Positions 15,729 to 23,557 of a stretch of DNA of 25,206 bases are shown piece after piece. Positions within the stretch are counted from its first letter, which is position 1; the number at the start of each line of letters is the position of its first letter. Location of the stretch: NCBI GenBank assembly GCA_008080925.1, contig VMDJ01000017.1, forward strand, positions 1-25,206, written 5' to 3'. The notes beneath the pieces were generated by a model that was given only the letters and a program-made list of their open reading frames with translations, had not been told where the DNA came from and did not search any database. Both the position numbers and the translations under genes were made by a program. The DNA comes from Gammaproteobacteria bacterium. GTDB lineage: Bacteria > Pseudomonadota > Gammaproteobacteria > Chromatiales > Chromatiaceae.

Positions 15729-16085
15729 ATGAGTTCAGATGAATTTGGTAGTGATAATTCGTGTAGCGAATCAGAACCGTTTGCCCTGCAAGTCCTTGGG
15801 GACAGCATGGAGCCCGAGTTCCCGGATAGCTGCGTCATCACACTAGAGCCCAAAAATGTCTGCGAATCTGGCATGTACATCATGGCCATGGTCGAAGACA
15901 CCCGCTGGTTCCGTCTTTATCTTAATGACGACCATGGCGAGCGCCTAGTTGCGCTAAATGATATGTACCCAGAGATCCCGCTAGAAGGATTAAGCTGGAA
16001 GGTAGAAGCCCTGTGTACTCAACGTACGCTTCGTCGCAATCAAACTGCTAGTGGGCGCCGCGAATCGAAACACTACACTTACTGA
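15729..16085 (+). CDS. S24/LexA-like peptidase-fold protein lacking the catalytic lysine
   Basis: A 118-aa protein consisting of one S24 domain, as in the C-terminal half of LexA, UmuD and CI repressors. The serine motif GDSMEPEF is present (S26). The lysine of the Ser-Lys pair usually lies in a V-K-R-L strand; here the aligned strand reads DTRWFRLYL, placing F61 at that position. There is no helix-turn-helix, only a 17-residue Ser/Glu-rich leader, and the C-terminus is basic. It therefore looks like a non-proteolytic fold, perhaps a dimerising or binding module. It is divergent from the ABC exporter and its 3' end overlaps cbiX by 38 bases. The role is unknown. Confidence 0.75.
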   Translation: MSSDEFGSDNSCSESEPFALQVLGDSMEPEFPDSCVITLEPKNVCESGMYIMAMVEDTRWFRLYLNDDHGERLVALNDMYPEIPLEGLSWKVEALCTQRTLRRNQTASGRRESKHYTY

Positions 16086-16479
16086 TATGGCAGTTTTCAG
16101 GATCGGTACAAAAACGACAATGATCTGCAGATTGCATTAACAAATCAGTAATCTGCTCTGCCCCACCCAAATAAGCCGAGATACGAATTGCCACATCGGG
16201 ATGTTCAGTAATCTTCTTTTCAACTTCCGCTGGAATGTCCTCAGATACGTGACGGCCCGCAGATAAAAAATACGGCACAACCACAACTTCGGTTGCACCG
16301 GCATCGATGCAACGTTGAATTCCATCTGGAATTGAAGGCTCAGCAAGCTCAAGAAAGCCACAATCCACATGACCGAATTGACCAGCGGCTTTTTCTGCTA
16401 AACGCGCTGCCACCTCGCGAACTTCATCATTTGAGGCTTGGCGTCGACTACCGTGTGCTACAAGACATAACGATTTCAT
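16048..16479 (-). CDS. cbiX: Short CbiX/SirB-type sirohydrochlorin chelatase
   Basis: A 143-aa single-domain chelatase that inserts Co2+ or Fe2+ into sirohydrochlorin. Two catalytic-type histidines are present: H9 in LVAHGSRRQ and H77 in AGRHVSEDIP. FLELAEPSI and VVVVPYFLS are family landmarks. The C-terminus carries four cysteines, C121-x2-C124-x5-C130-x4-C135, resembling the metal or Fe-S-binding tails of some CbiX proteins. Short CbiX forms normally act as homodimers. CysG in this window already contains a ferrochelatase, so this enzyme may serve cobalamin synthesis or supply siroheme for DsrAB. The ribosome site AGAGAAG supports the start. Confidence 0.88.
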   Translation of the reverse strand: MKSLCLVAHGSRRQASNDEVREVAARLAEKAAGQFGHVDCGFLELAEPSIPDGIQRCIDAGATEVVVVPYFLSAGRHVSEDIPAEVEKKITEHPDVAIRISAYLGGAEQITDLLMQSADHCRFCTDPENCHISKCSVSIRGAH

Positions 16480-16520
16480 AATTACTTCTCTTTAAAACTT
16501 TGCGCACTCTACGCAGTTAG

Positions 16521-16540
16521 CCGCAACCTATCAGGTGCGG
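16521..16540 (-). other. Bulged hairpin between pepN and cbiX
   Basis: CCGC (16521-16524) pairs with GCGG (16537-16540) and ACCT (16526-16529) with AGGT (16533-16536), with one bulged A and a 3-base loop. No U tract follows, so its use as a terminator for pepN is doubtful. Confidence 0.35.
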
Positions 16541-16552
16541 TGACTTGGTCAT

Positions 16553-19186
16553 TCACCCTAAGCTGGTTGCTGCAATCTCAAACACATCACGCGAAACATC
16601 CGCATTTTTAATCCGCTGCAGACCCGACTTCATCAACGCCTGACGCTTGGCATCATAACGCTGCCAACGCGACATCGTGCGTAATAAACGCGCCGCTATC
16701 TGCGGATTGGTTTTATCCAAGACCAACACATTATCAACCAAGAACTCATAGCCGGAACCATCCGCCGCATGGAAGGCGCGTGGGTTAGCATTCACAAAAG
16801 CACCAATCAAAGAACGTACTTTGTTCGGGTTCTTCATTGAAAAGGCTGTATGCGACTGCAGTGCCTTAACCTGATCTAGTACATCAGCACGATCTGCAGC
16901 GGCTTGTACGGCAAACCATTTATCCATAACCAAAGCATCTGTAGCCCAACGCTCAGCAAAATCATTCAGAACATCATTTCGCTTGGCATGGGTGCTATCT
17001 GCAAGACAACTCATGGCCGTCATAACATCCGTCATGTTGGCCTGCTGCTGATATTGATCATGCGCAAGCTCCAGATACTTATCCTCACCATAAACGGCCA
17101 AATAGCGCAGCAAGGTGTTACGCAGTGAACGCTTGGCCATCGCCTCTGGCGTTAATGCCATCTCAGATTGCGCTAGCTTGGCATACAAACTTTCGAACTC
17201 ACTTGCTAAATCATGTGCAATAAAGTGTCGCATCGCATCTAACGCTGCCATCAACGCATCGACATCAACCACATCCATCAGATCACACAAATAACCAAAG
17301 CTTGGCAAGCTCAGCACTTCGGCAATCAGCGCCTCTTTACCCTCGGTATCCGCTAGCATTTTTCTCAGTGCATCAACAATGCTCGACTCAAGCTGCATTG
17401 GACGACCTGCTTGATGTTCGCTAACGAACGCCAACAGATGTTTGGTCCACAATGTTTGTGCCGCATCCCAGCGCGCGAAACCATCCGAATCAAATGCCAT
17501 CAAATGCAGTAACTGATCATCGGCATAGTCATATTCCAAACGGACCGGCGCACTAAAACCACGCAAGAAACTGGGCACAGGCTCATGTTCGATTTCATGG
17601 AAGGTAAAGGCCTCATGCTCAGCCTTAAGCTCAAGCATCAAAGTACCCTTAACAGACTTTTTACCTTTCCATGTCAGATCAAGATCATTACCCTGCTTAT
17701 CCAACAAACCCATCGCGAAAGGAATATGGAATGCTGGCGCCTTTGCCTCAGTAGGTTTGACATCTAATGACTGAGAGATCGTCAACGCATAGGTTTTCGC
17801 TTGTGCATCGTAATGCGTTTTCACCGAAACCTTTGGTGTGCCCGCATAGTTATACCAATGCTTAAACTGATTCAGATCAGTACCCGAGGCATCTTCCATA
17901 CAGGCAACAAAGTCTTCCGTAGTGACCGCCTGTCCATCATGACGATCAAAATACAGATCCGTGGCTTTTCTAAAGGTGTCAGGACCTAATAGATTTGCCT
18001 GCATTCGCACCACTTCAGCACCTTTTTCATAAACGGTTGCGGTGTAGAAGTTATTGATCTCGATATACGAGCTTGGTCGAATCGGATGCGCCATGGGGCT
18101 GGCATCTTCGGTGAATTGATGCGCACGCAGAAGGCGCACATCTTCAATACGCTTCACCTGCCCTGCACCCATATCCGCAGAGAACTCTTGATCGCGATAA
18201 ACCGTAAAACCTTCTTTTAACGACAACTGGAACCAATCACGACAAGTAATTCGATTACCCGTCCAGTTATGAAAATATTCGTGTCCAATTACACCTTCAA
18301 TACCTTGGTAATCGATATCCGTCGCGGTATCAGGCTTTGCCAACACAAACTTGCTGTTAAAGATGTTCAGGCCCTTATTTTCCATCGCCCCCATGTTGAA
18401 GTCATTAACGGCAACAACGTTATAAATCGATAGATCATATTCACGACCGTAGACCTTCTCGTCCCAACGCATCGCATTGATCAGCGAACGCAAGGCATGA
18501 TCACACTTCTCTATGTTTTCTGGCTCAACATACACCCGCACAGCCACTTCACGGCCGCTTGGCGTGGTGTGATGATCTTCCACATATTTCAGATCACCTG
18601 CGACCAGTGCAAACAAATAACACGGCTTTGGAACAGGATCTTTCCACTCGGCGAAATGACGCCCATCTGCCAACTCACCTGTCTCACCAGGATCGCCGTT
18701 AGATAAGAGAACCGGATAACTCGTCTTATCCGCCTCAATGCGAACCTTAAAACGACTCAGCACATCTGGACGATCCAAGAAGTAGGTAATCTTCCGAAAA
18801 CCCTCTGCCTCACACTGAGTACAGAACATGGTGTTTGATCGATACAAACCTTCCAAAGCGGTATTAGACTCGGGTGCGATCTCCACTTCGGTATACAACG
18901 AGAACTCGTTGGGCAGATTACGCAGCGTCAAGCTAGCATCATCCAGCTCATAGGCCGATTCATCCAAAGCGACACCATCTAAGCGGATGACCTTGAGAGT
19001 CAACTCTTCACCTTGCAGTCGCAAGCTATCGCTCGATGCACTGTCTGGATTTTTACGTACATGTAATGTCGTAATAACTCGTGTGCCGCTCTCGCGTAGG
19101 TTAAACCGCAGATCGACAGAATCGATCAAATGCGAGGGTGGGCGATAATCACGCAAGTGAATGGTTTTGGGTTGTGCAGCCGACAT
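16553..19186 (-). CDS. pepN: Aminopeptidase N (M1 family)
   Basis: This 877-aa zinc metallopeptidase removes N-terminal residues from peptides in the cytoplasm. The substrate-recognition GAMEN motif is at 266-270, and the zinc site HEYFH (302-306) is followed by E325 in LSLKEG. The N-terminal saddle domain and the long helical C-terminal domain match gammaproteobacterial PepN, and the length is within the usual 870-890. The N-terminus begins directly with IHLRDYRPPSHLIDSVDLRF, typical of the family, with no signal peptide. It is a single housekeeping gene, divergent from the glutaredoxin operon. Confidence 0.97.
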   Translation of the reverse strand: MSAAQPKTIHLRDYRPPSHLIDSVDLRFNLRESGTRVITTLHVRKNPDSASSDSLRLQGEELTLKVIRLDGVALDESAYELDDASLTLRNLPNEFSLYTEVEIAPESNTALEGLYRSNTMFCTQCEAEGFRKITYFLDRPDVLSRFKVRIEADKTSYPVLLSNGDPGETGELADGRHFAEWKDPVPKPCYLFALVAGDLKYVEDHHTTPSGREVAVRVYVEPENIEKCDHALRSLINAMRWDEKVYGREYDLSIYNVVAVNDFNMGAMENKGLNIFNSKFVLAKPDTATDIDYQGIEGVIGHEYFHNWTGNRITCRDWFQLSLKEGFTVYRDQEFSADMGAGQVKRIEDVRLLRAHQFTEDASPMAHPIRPSSYIEINNFYTATVYEKGAEVVRMQANLLGPDTFRKATDLYFDRHDGQAVTTEDFVACMEDASGTDLNQFKHWYNYAGTPKVSVKTHYDAQAKTYALTISQSLDVKPTEAKAPAFHIPFAMGLLDKQGNDLDLTWKGKKSVKGTLMLELKAEHEAFTFHEIEHEPVPSFLRGFSAPVRLEYDYADDQLLHLMAFDSDGFARWDAAQTLWTKHLLAFVSEHQAGRPMQLESSIVDALRKMLADTEGKEALIAEVLSLPSFGYLCDLMDVVDVDALMAALDAMRHFIAHDLASEFESLYAKLAQSEMALTPEAMAKRSLRNTLLRYLAVYGEDKYLELAHDQYQQQANMTDVMTAMSCLADSTHAKRNDVLNDFAERWATDALVMDKWFAVQAAADRADVLDQVKALQSHTAFSMKNPNKVRSLIGAFVNANPRAFHAADGSGYEFLVDNVLVLDKTNPQIAARLLRTMSRWQRYDAKRQALMKSGLQRIKNADVSRDVFEIAATSLG

Positions 19187-19326
19187 ACAAACAGGCTCAA
19201 AATAAAACTAATTCAAGGATAGTAGCGAAAAAACGCGCAAAATAAACATGCTTGCTATGGCACATCTCAGGCTGCGAGATCAGCCGCAAATTGCTACCAT
19301 TTAGTGCATATCTAGGAGCTGTATTT

Positions 19327-19635
19327 ATGCCAAAAATTGAGATCTATTCCAGTGCGATGTGTCCCTACTGTGTGCGCGCAAAAATGCTGCTGCAAAACAA
19401 AGGCATGAGCTGGGAAGAAATCCGAATCGATCTTGATTTTGACCGTATGGGTGAAATGCTGGAACGCAGTCAACGAAGAACGGTTCCTCAGATCTTTATC
19501 AATGATTTCCATGTTGGCGGCTTCGATGATCTTGCTGCGATGGATGCTCGTGGCGAACTCGACCCACTTCTTGGCATCAATGCTAGCGAAGCACCGAACC
19601 ACGGTGAGATGCATTCGGAAGACGGCGCCACCTAA
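19327..19635 (+). CDS. grxC: Glutaredoxin 3-type GrxC
   Basis: This 102-aa dithiol glutaredoxin reduces disulfides and glutathione mixed disulfides. The active site CPYC is C12-C15 in SSAMCPYCVRAKMLL; the TVPQIFIN loop with its cis-proline and the GGFDDLAAMD motif complete the glutathione site. An ATG at 19252 in the same frame would add 25 residues outside the fold; the ATG at 19327 has AGGAG at a good distance, so it is preferred. The C-terminus has a short polar extension (ASEAPNHGEMHSEDGAT). It heads an operon with hslR (3-base gap) and the cysteine-rich gene. Confidence 0.93.
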   Translation: MPKIEIYSSAMCPYCVRAKMLLQNKGMSWEEIRIDLDFDRMGEMLERSQRRTVPQIFINDFHVGGFDDLAAMDARGELDPLLGINASEAPNHGEMHSEDGAT

Positions 19636-19638
19636 ACC

Positions 19639-20037
19639 ATGAGTGAGCCTCTGGAAAAAATGCGCCTCGACAAATGGCTCTGGGCTGCACGTTTTTTCAA
19701 AACACGGCCATTAGCTGCCGAAGCCATTTCGGGCGGCAAAGTGCATCTGAATGGACAGCGCTGCAAACCAGGCAAAGAGGTCAAAATCGGCAATCGCATT
19801 GAGATCAGCAAAGGTCCCTACGACTGGAATATCGAGGTATTGGTACTACCCAAGCAACGACGCCCTGCTAGTGAAGCGGCTGAGTTTTATCAAGAAGATG
19901 AAGAAAGTCATGCGAAGCGCCAAGCACTGACTGCGCAAATTCGCACCGAGATGGCGGCCATGCCAAGACCTGCCACACAGAAACCCAATAAACGTGATCG
20001 CCGTATGATTCACCGTTTTAAGCAGCAAGAAAACTAA
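19639..20037 (+). CDS. hslR: Ribosome-associated heat shock protein Hsp15 (S4 domain)
   Basis: A 132-aa RNA-binding protein with an N-terminal S4 domain (about residues 8-70: MRLDKWLWAARFFKTRPLA, then GGKVHLNGQRCKPGKEVKIG) and a basic C-terminal extension (RRMIHRFKQQEN) as in E. coli HslR, which rescues stalled 50S subunits carrying peptidyl-tRNA. It follows grxC by 3 bases and overlaps the next ORF by one base (TAATG), so all three genes are likely translated in sequence. The call is firm; the link to redox neighbours is organisational only. Confidence 0.95.
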   Translation: MSEPLEKMRLDKWLWAARFFKTRPLAAEAISGGKVHLNGQRCKPGKEVKIGNRIEISKGPYDWNIEVLVLPKQRRPASEAAEFYQEDEESHAKRQALTAQIRTEMAAMPRPATQKPNKRDRRMIHRFKQQEN

Positions 20038-20489
20038 TGGATCAAGATGCCTTTCGAGAAACCTATCGCGAAGTTAACGAAAACTTCTGCGCGTTTGAAA
20101 AAAGCGTACTGATAAACCAGTGCAACTGCTCTAAGGCTGAGCGGTTTTGCATCGCCGAGCGTGAAGGTGTGCATTGCTTATCCGAAGAAGGCCAAGCACG
20201 GTGCTTAGATGCCTTAAGCATTCTTCGTGATCACGCCACCTTCGCATTACGAGAGCTCACCGAAGGTAAGTTACCGCACGGCAAAGCCATGCGAGTTCAG
20301 ATCGGCGGCATGCGTGGATTAAACAAGTTACTCAATGGTGATGACACCCAAGTGCCTGATGTCGACGCCATCTTACAGGCAGCAATTCAACGTTGGGGCT
20401 CACTTGAGCAACTCCCCTTCTCCGAGATCATGCCAAGCATTGCTGCTTATAAAGGTAAGACGCGAGCTCGTCGTCGCCAAAAGAACTAG
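20037..20489 (+). CDS. Cysteine-cluster protein of unknown function
   Basis: I do not recognise this 150-aa protein. Its N-terminal third carries six cysteines: C18, C29, C31, C38, C47 and C56 (the core is C-x-C-x6-C-x8-C, with KAERFCIAEREGVHC inside). Such spacing suits a metal or Fe-S site, but the ligand is not known. The rest is helical with a basic tail (KGKTRARRRQKN) that might contact nucleic acid. It is the third gene of the grxC-hslR operon, coupled to hslR by a TAATG overlap. Its stop shares the palindrome CTAG with the stop of the convergent flavoreductase. Confidence 0.75.
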   Translation: MDQDAFRETYREVNENFCAFEKSVLINQCNCSKAERFCIAEREGVHCLSEEGQARCLDALSILRDHATFALRELTEGKLPHGKAMRVQIGGMRGLNKLLNGDDTQVPDVDAILQAAIQRWGSLEQLPFSEIMPSIAAYKGKTRARRRQKN

Positions 20490-21478
20490 GCGTGCTGCAT
20501 TAAGGCGACTTTAATTTGAGTTGCCGGTAATCCCGCCTCACAAAACAACTGACAAGCGGCATATTGAACTGATGGCGGAACCGTCATGTAGAGATCCCAC
20601 GCATCAATGGGCATTGACTGCTTTAGTACCTGCTGAATAGTGGAATAAAAACCTTGAGCGATAAGCCCGTTAGTTTTTACTAGCTGATAATCAAAATCAT
20701 CGAGCGCATCACGCCACGCCCGACATTGATTCTCAAGATAATGACTTGATGCTGTCTCACCCAACCAAATCAATCGAATTCGTCGATCAGGATTCTGAGA
20801 AATTGCGTGATCAATCAAGCTCGAAATCGGCGCAAAACCACTCTCCCACGCGACAAACAGCAATGAACGATCCGATTCCTCATCTAACGTAAAATCACCT
20901 TGAGGTCCGGCAACAATAACCTCGCGACCTTTCTTAAGCGTGTTGAACACAAACTCTGAAAAGGCATCATCACGACGTCTTAGTTGAAAACGCAAGCGAC
21001 TACTATCACAGGGACAATTCGCCATCGGTAAACTTTTGGGTCGCATGCCATCAAAAAATAAACTGACGCTTTGACCAGCTAGAAACTTAAGCCCTTTGCT
21101 ACGCTGTAATCGCACACTGAACTCTACAACTTGATCATTAAGTTGTTCGACTCGTCCAATTTTCCCAAAGAGACGTTGCTCTGGAATATCTGCAGGGTCA
21201 TTCACCTCAGCCGCTTCAATACAACAATCACTTAGCGCTTGATGGCAGCACATCAAAAATTGATTATCTGCTCGCTCAAGCTCAGTCAGCATAAAGTCTG
21301 AGTGCTTAATAGCTTGAATGTTTCCTTGCAGCAAACGCGCCCTACATTCACCACACGAACCGTTCTCACAGGAATGCGTGAGATTAAGACCCGCATTCAA
21401 ACCCGCATGCAAAATTGACTCGCGGGGATGCGATTCAAAACTATGACCCGTAGATTGAAGACGAATGCGATACGCCAT
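20486..21478 (-). CDS. Ferredoxin-fused flavoreductase with altered cofactor motifs
   Basis: A 330-aa protein: an N-terminal plant-type [2Fe-2S] ferredoxin domain (residues 1-95; C37-x4-C42-x2-C45 and C77 or C78), an FAD-binding barrel (about 103-195) and a reductase domain (about 200-330). This layout matches CDP-6-deoxyglucoseen reductase-like and oxygenase reductases. The FAD motif normally reads RxYSxAN, but here it is RPKSLPMAN (146-154). GPQGDF (191-196) is normal. The nucleotide turn GGTGFAP reads WESGFAP (211-217), and the final CGP motif is TVPP. It may have lost normal NAD(P)H use. It follows the HTH gene after a hairpin, in the dsr tail. Confidence 0.82.
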   Translation of the reverse strand: MAYRIRLQSTGHSFESHPRESILHAGLNAGLNLTHSCENGSCGECRARLLQGNIQAIKHSDFMLTELERADNQFLMCCHQALSDCCIEAAEVNDPADIPEQRLFGKIGRVEQLNDQVVEFSVRLQRSKGLKFLAGQSVSLFFDGMRPKSLPMANCPCDSSRLRFQLRRRDDAFSEFVFNTLKKGREVIVAGPQGDFTLDEESDRSLLFVAWESGFAPISSLIDHAISQNPDRRIRLIWLGETASSHYLENQCRAWRDALDDFDYQLVKTNGLIAQGFYSTIQQVLKQSMPIDAWDLYMTVPPSVQYAACQLFCEAGLPATQIKVALMQHA

Positions 21479-21494
21479 AACTCAGCTCAAATAA

Positions 21495-21527
21495 AAACGC
21501 CGTCCAGTGTGAACTGCAACGGCGTTT
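21495..21527 (-). terminator. Hairpin with U-rich tail, 16 nt before the flavoreductase start
   Basis: AAACGCCGT (21495-21503) pairs with ACGGCGTTT (21519-21527), a 9-bp stem with a 15-base loop. On the minus strand the tail reads TTTTTATTT, counting the stem's closing bases. It lies between the HTH gene and the reductase, leaving no room for a promoter between it and the reductase ATG. Confidence 0.75.
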
Positions 21528-21545
21528 ATCTCAAATTAAGAGGAA

Positions 21546-21995
21546 TTAATGTGGCTGACGAATCTTCATCTGATTCATATGCCAACCAATCAGAGTACTC
21601 AGCATAGTGGCCTCTTTACTCTGGCACTGCTCCTGCATTTCCACGAGCCGCTCCTCGGTAACCGCCGCAAGCTGTTTGTAACTCTCGACCTCTTTCTGTA
21701 ATCGAGCAATCTCCAAGCCTGCTCGATGTAACTCATGAGCTAGGTGCTGTGGGTCATCCTTAATCCTATCGACAGATTTTTTGAGGGCGGCGGCATCTTG
21801 GATGCGACGCACTTTCTCGATCATGCCTGAACGATCACCGCAAACTTCAGGGTAAATCGTGCGCAGATCCGACATGCGCAAATACCCCTCAAATGTACTC
21901 AGATCGCCGCAAGATATGTGCTTTTGAAGGATTTTACGGGTAACTCCCGCCATTCGCGCAGCCTGAGAAAGGCTCAAAAGACGATCTGCTGACAT
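21546..21995 (-). CDS. HTH plus coiled-coil protein downstream of dsrS
   Basis: A 149-aa protein with an N-terminal MerR/excisionase-like helix-turn-helix (about residues 6-50: LSLSQAARMAGVTRKILQKH, then SDLRTIYPEV), a hinge, and a long coiled coil (about 85-135: AGLEIARLQKEVESYKQLA, then EERLVEMQEQCQSKEA) ending in a hydrophobic helix (TMLSTLIGWHMNQM). I do not know a named family. The architecture resembles small DNA-binding proteins that dimerise through the coiled coil. A strong ribosome site (GGGGGAG) precedes the ATG. Its position after dsrNRS, 83 bases from dsrS, makes it a candidate regulator or scaffold for the dsr region, unproven. Confidence 0.72.
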   Translation of the reverse strand: MSADRLLSLSQAARMAGVTRKILQKHISCGDLSTFEGYLRMSDLRTIYPEVCGDRSGMIEKVRRIQDAAALKKSVDRIKDDPQHLAHELHRAGLEIARLQKEVESYKQLAAVTEERLVEMQEQCQSKEATMLSTLIGWHMNQMKIRQPH

Positions 21996-22078
21996 AACTC
22001 CCCCTAGTTTGTCCGGCTGATAGTCTTTTTAGATTAGACCAAATCTAAGGAATGGAAAGCCGAGAAGACTAAGAAAGA

Positions 22079-23200
22079 TTAATACTTTGGGGGATGCGCA
22101 GTGATGGCCGACATGTGTCCTTGAAGCGGTTCCAAAACTGGGGCGAGTTTCTTTCGCATCAAACTGCCTATGGCGGTTGAACCTTTAAACACCGGACGAA
22201 CCACTCCGTAGCTCAGCCCAGAGAGGACTCTAATCGCTTGGAGCTTATCGGCAAATGCATCATTCAAACCGATCACCGCCTGAGCATCATCGCGATGACT
22301 GACCCAATCCTTAGCTTCAGCGGATAACTCATCCAGTGTCAGATCAACGCGCTCTTCTCTTACTGGAGAAAAATAGTCAGCGATCTGATCTAAAGTCATA
22401 TTGATCACATCTTGATTCGACGGCTTTTTGAAAATACCGAACAAGGTCTGCATATACCCTTGACCAGGCTCACTCAACACACGCACAAGGACTTGAGCAG
22501 CAAGGTTACCTTGTTGCGCAAGCGCTGTTAGCTCTGCGCTGTGTGAAGTGTGTAATTCGTGTGCCTCATGCTGCTCAGGCAGGTTATCTGGCAAGGTAGC
22601 AATAAAGCCTACGTAGAAAGGCGGCTTTCGCCCCGCTTTACGCCAGAGTGAATCAATTTGCTCATCATTCAATAAATCTGGTTGAAGCACCAAACGAACC
22701 GTTTCAATCTGCTTTTCAGGTTCAACTTCAAATGGCAAATGCTCAACAAGATACTCTGCCAGTAACGGGCCCATTTGACCTTCACAAACCGCTTTTTTTC
22801 GCAGCATCTGACGCGCGTTTTCAGCATCTTCCATTGCCCACCAAGCACGACGCGCAAGGTCGTCTGTGAGTCCCGGAGCATGCACTGCTGCAACAACAGC
22901 TTCTGGCTCACCCAGCATCAATAATTGCTCGAGACTGTCATCTTTCATCTGCCCCATACGGGTCCAACGTTGCAGGTAAATCGGATAACCACCTGGGGAC
23001 CCGAGTACGTGACCAGAGATCAACTCTTTAACGAGCTTTATATATTGTTCATCACGACACGTAGGGTTCAGATTGACCTTGGCTTCACCCTGCTCAGACA
23101 AGCCAAATACAGTCATCTGCGATTCATTAATACGAATGGCTTGTGGCTTATTTGCCAACAAGACATTAAGACGGAGTGAATCTTCTGGGGCTAACTGCAT
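22079..23200 (-). CDS. dsrS: DsrS-like protein
   Basis: A 373-aa soluble, mainly helical protein with no membrane segment and no recognised catalytic motif. It is assigned to DsrS because it directly follows dsrP-dsrN-dsrR in the order known from Allochromatium vinosum and has the size and character of that family (start MQLAPEDSLRLNVLLANKPQ; a repeat-like helical middle; YGVVRPVFKGSTAIGS near the C-terminus). DsrS is cytoplasmic and its function is unclear; loss has been reported to lower Dsr protein levels rather than block a chemical step. A small hairpin with six U residues lies 18 bases before the ATG. Confidence 0.82.
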   Translation of the reverse strand: MQLAPEDSLRLNVLLANKPQAIRINESQMTVFGLSEQGEAKVNLNPTCRDEQYIKLVKELISGHVLGSPGGYPIYLQRWTRMGQMKDDSLEQLLMLGEPEAVVAAVHAPGLTDDLARRAWWAMEDAENARQMLRKKAVCEGQMGPLLAEYLVEHLPFEVEPEKQIETVRLVLQPDLLNDEQIDSLWRKAGRKPPFYVGFIATLPDNLPEQHEAHELHTSHSAELTALAQQGNLAAQVLVRVLSEPGQGYMQTLFGIFKKPSNQDVINMTLDQIADYFSPVREERVDLTLDELSAEAKDWVSHRDDAQAVIGLNDAFADKLQAIRVLSGLSYGVVRPVFKGSTAIGSLMRKKLAPVLEPLQGHMSAITAHPPKY

Positions 23201-23218
23201 ACCAACTAAGATTCAAAA

Positions 23219-23233
23219 AAGGCGTTATGCCTT
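23219..23233 (-). terminator. Weak hairpin with U run between dsrR and dsrS
   Basis: AAGGC (23219-23223) pairs with GCCTT (23229-23233) around GTTAT; six U residues follow on the minus strand, counting the closing pairs. The stem is only 5 bp and includes the dsrR stop, so termination would be partial at best. Confidence 0.45.
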
Positions 23234-23536
23234 AGGAGCTGTATAGTTAGCGTCGTCTGGATTGATAAAGATAAATTGTGCTTCACCACCGTCTAAGGTC
23301 GCAAAGTCCAACGTTGTATTGTCCAGTAGCGGCACATACTCAGGTGCCATAGCGATGTTGACACCTTCAGTTTTAAAGGTGATGTCATCATCATTAGCTT
23401 CGTCAAAGCCCATACGATATTCAAAGCTGCCATCAGCATGCTTTTGCGCCGCTAAACGCAATGCCATACCTTCAGTACCACCTTGCTGGGCTGCATTTCT
23501 TACCTGCTCTGCTGCAGCCACTGTGACTTTAAACAT
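23225..23536 (-). CDS. dsrR: DsrR, IscA-fold protein without cysteines
   Basis: A 103-aa protein of the A-type Fe-S carrier fold (MFKVTVAAAEQVRNAAQQGG; ALRLAAQKHADGSFEYRMGF; LDFATLDGGEAQFIFINPDD). Genuine IscA proteins have three conserved cysteines; this protein has no cysteine at all, which is the defining feature of DsrR. In A. vinosum DsrR is needed for efficient sulfur oxidation and was proposed to act on dsr gene expression, not as an Fe-S scaffold. It sits between dsrN and dsrS with a 21-base gap from dsrN and a GAGGA ribosome site. Confidence 0.9.
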   Translation of the reverse strand: MFKVTVAAAEQVRNAAQQGGTEGMALRLAAQKHADGSFEYRMGFDEANDDDITFKTEGVNIAMAPEYVPLLDNTTLDFATLDGGEAQFIFINPDDANYTAPKA

Positions 23537-23557
23537 CGTGTTGTCCTCAAAAACTTT

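Noticed and set aside
23225..23536. Annotating this gene as an IscA/ErpA Fe-S carrier
   Set aside because: There is no cysteine in the protein and it lies between dsrN and dsrS, so DsrR is the correct call.
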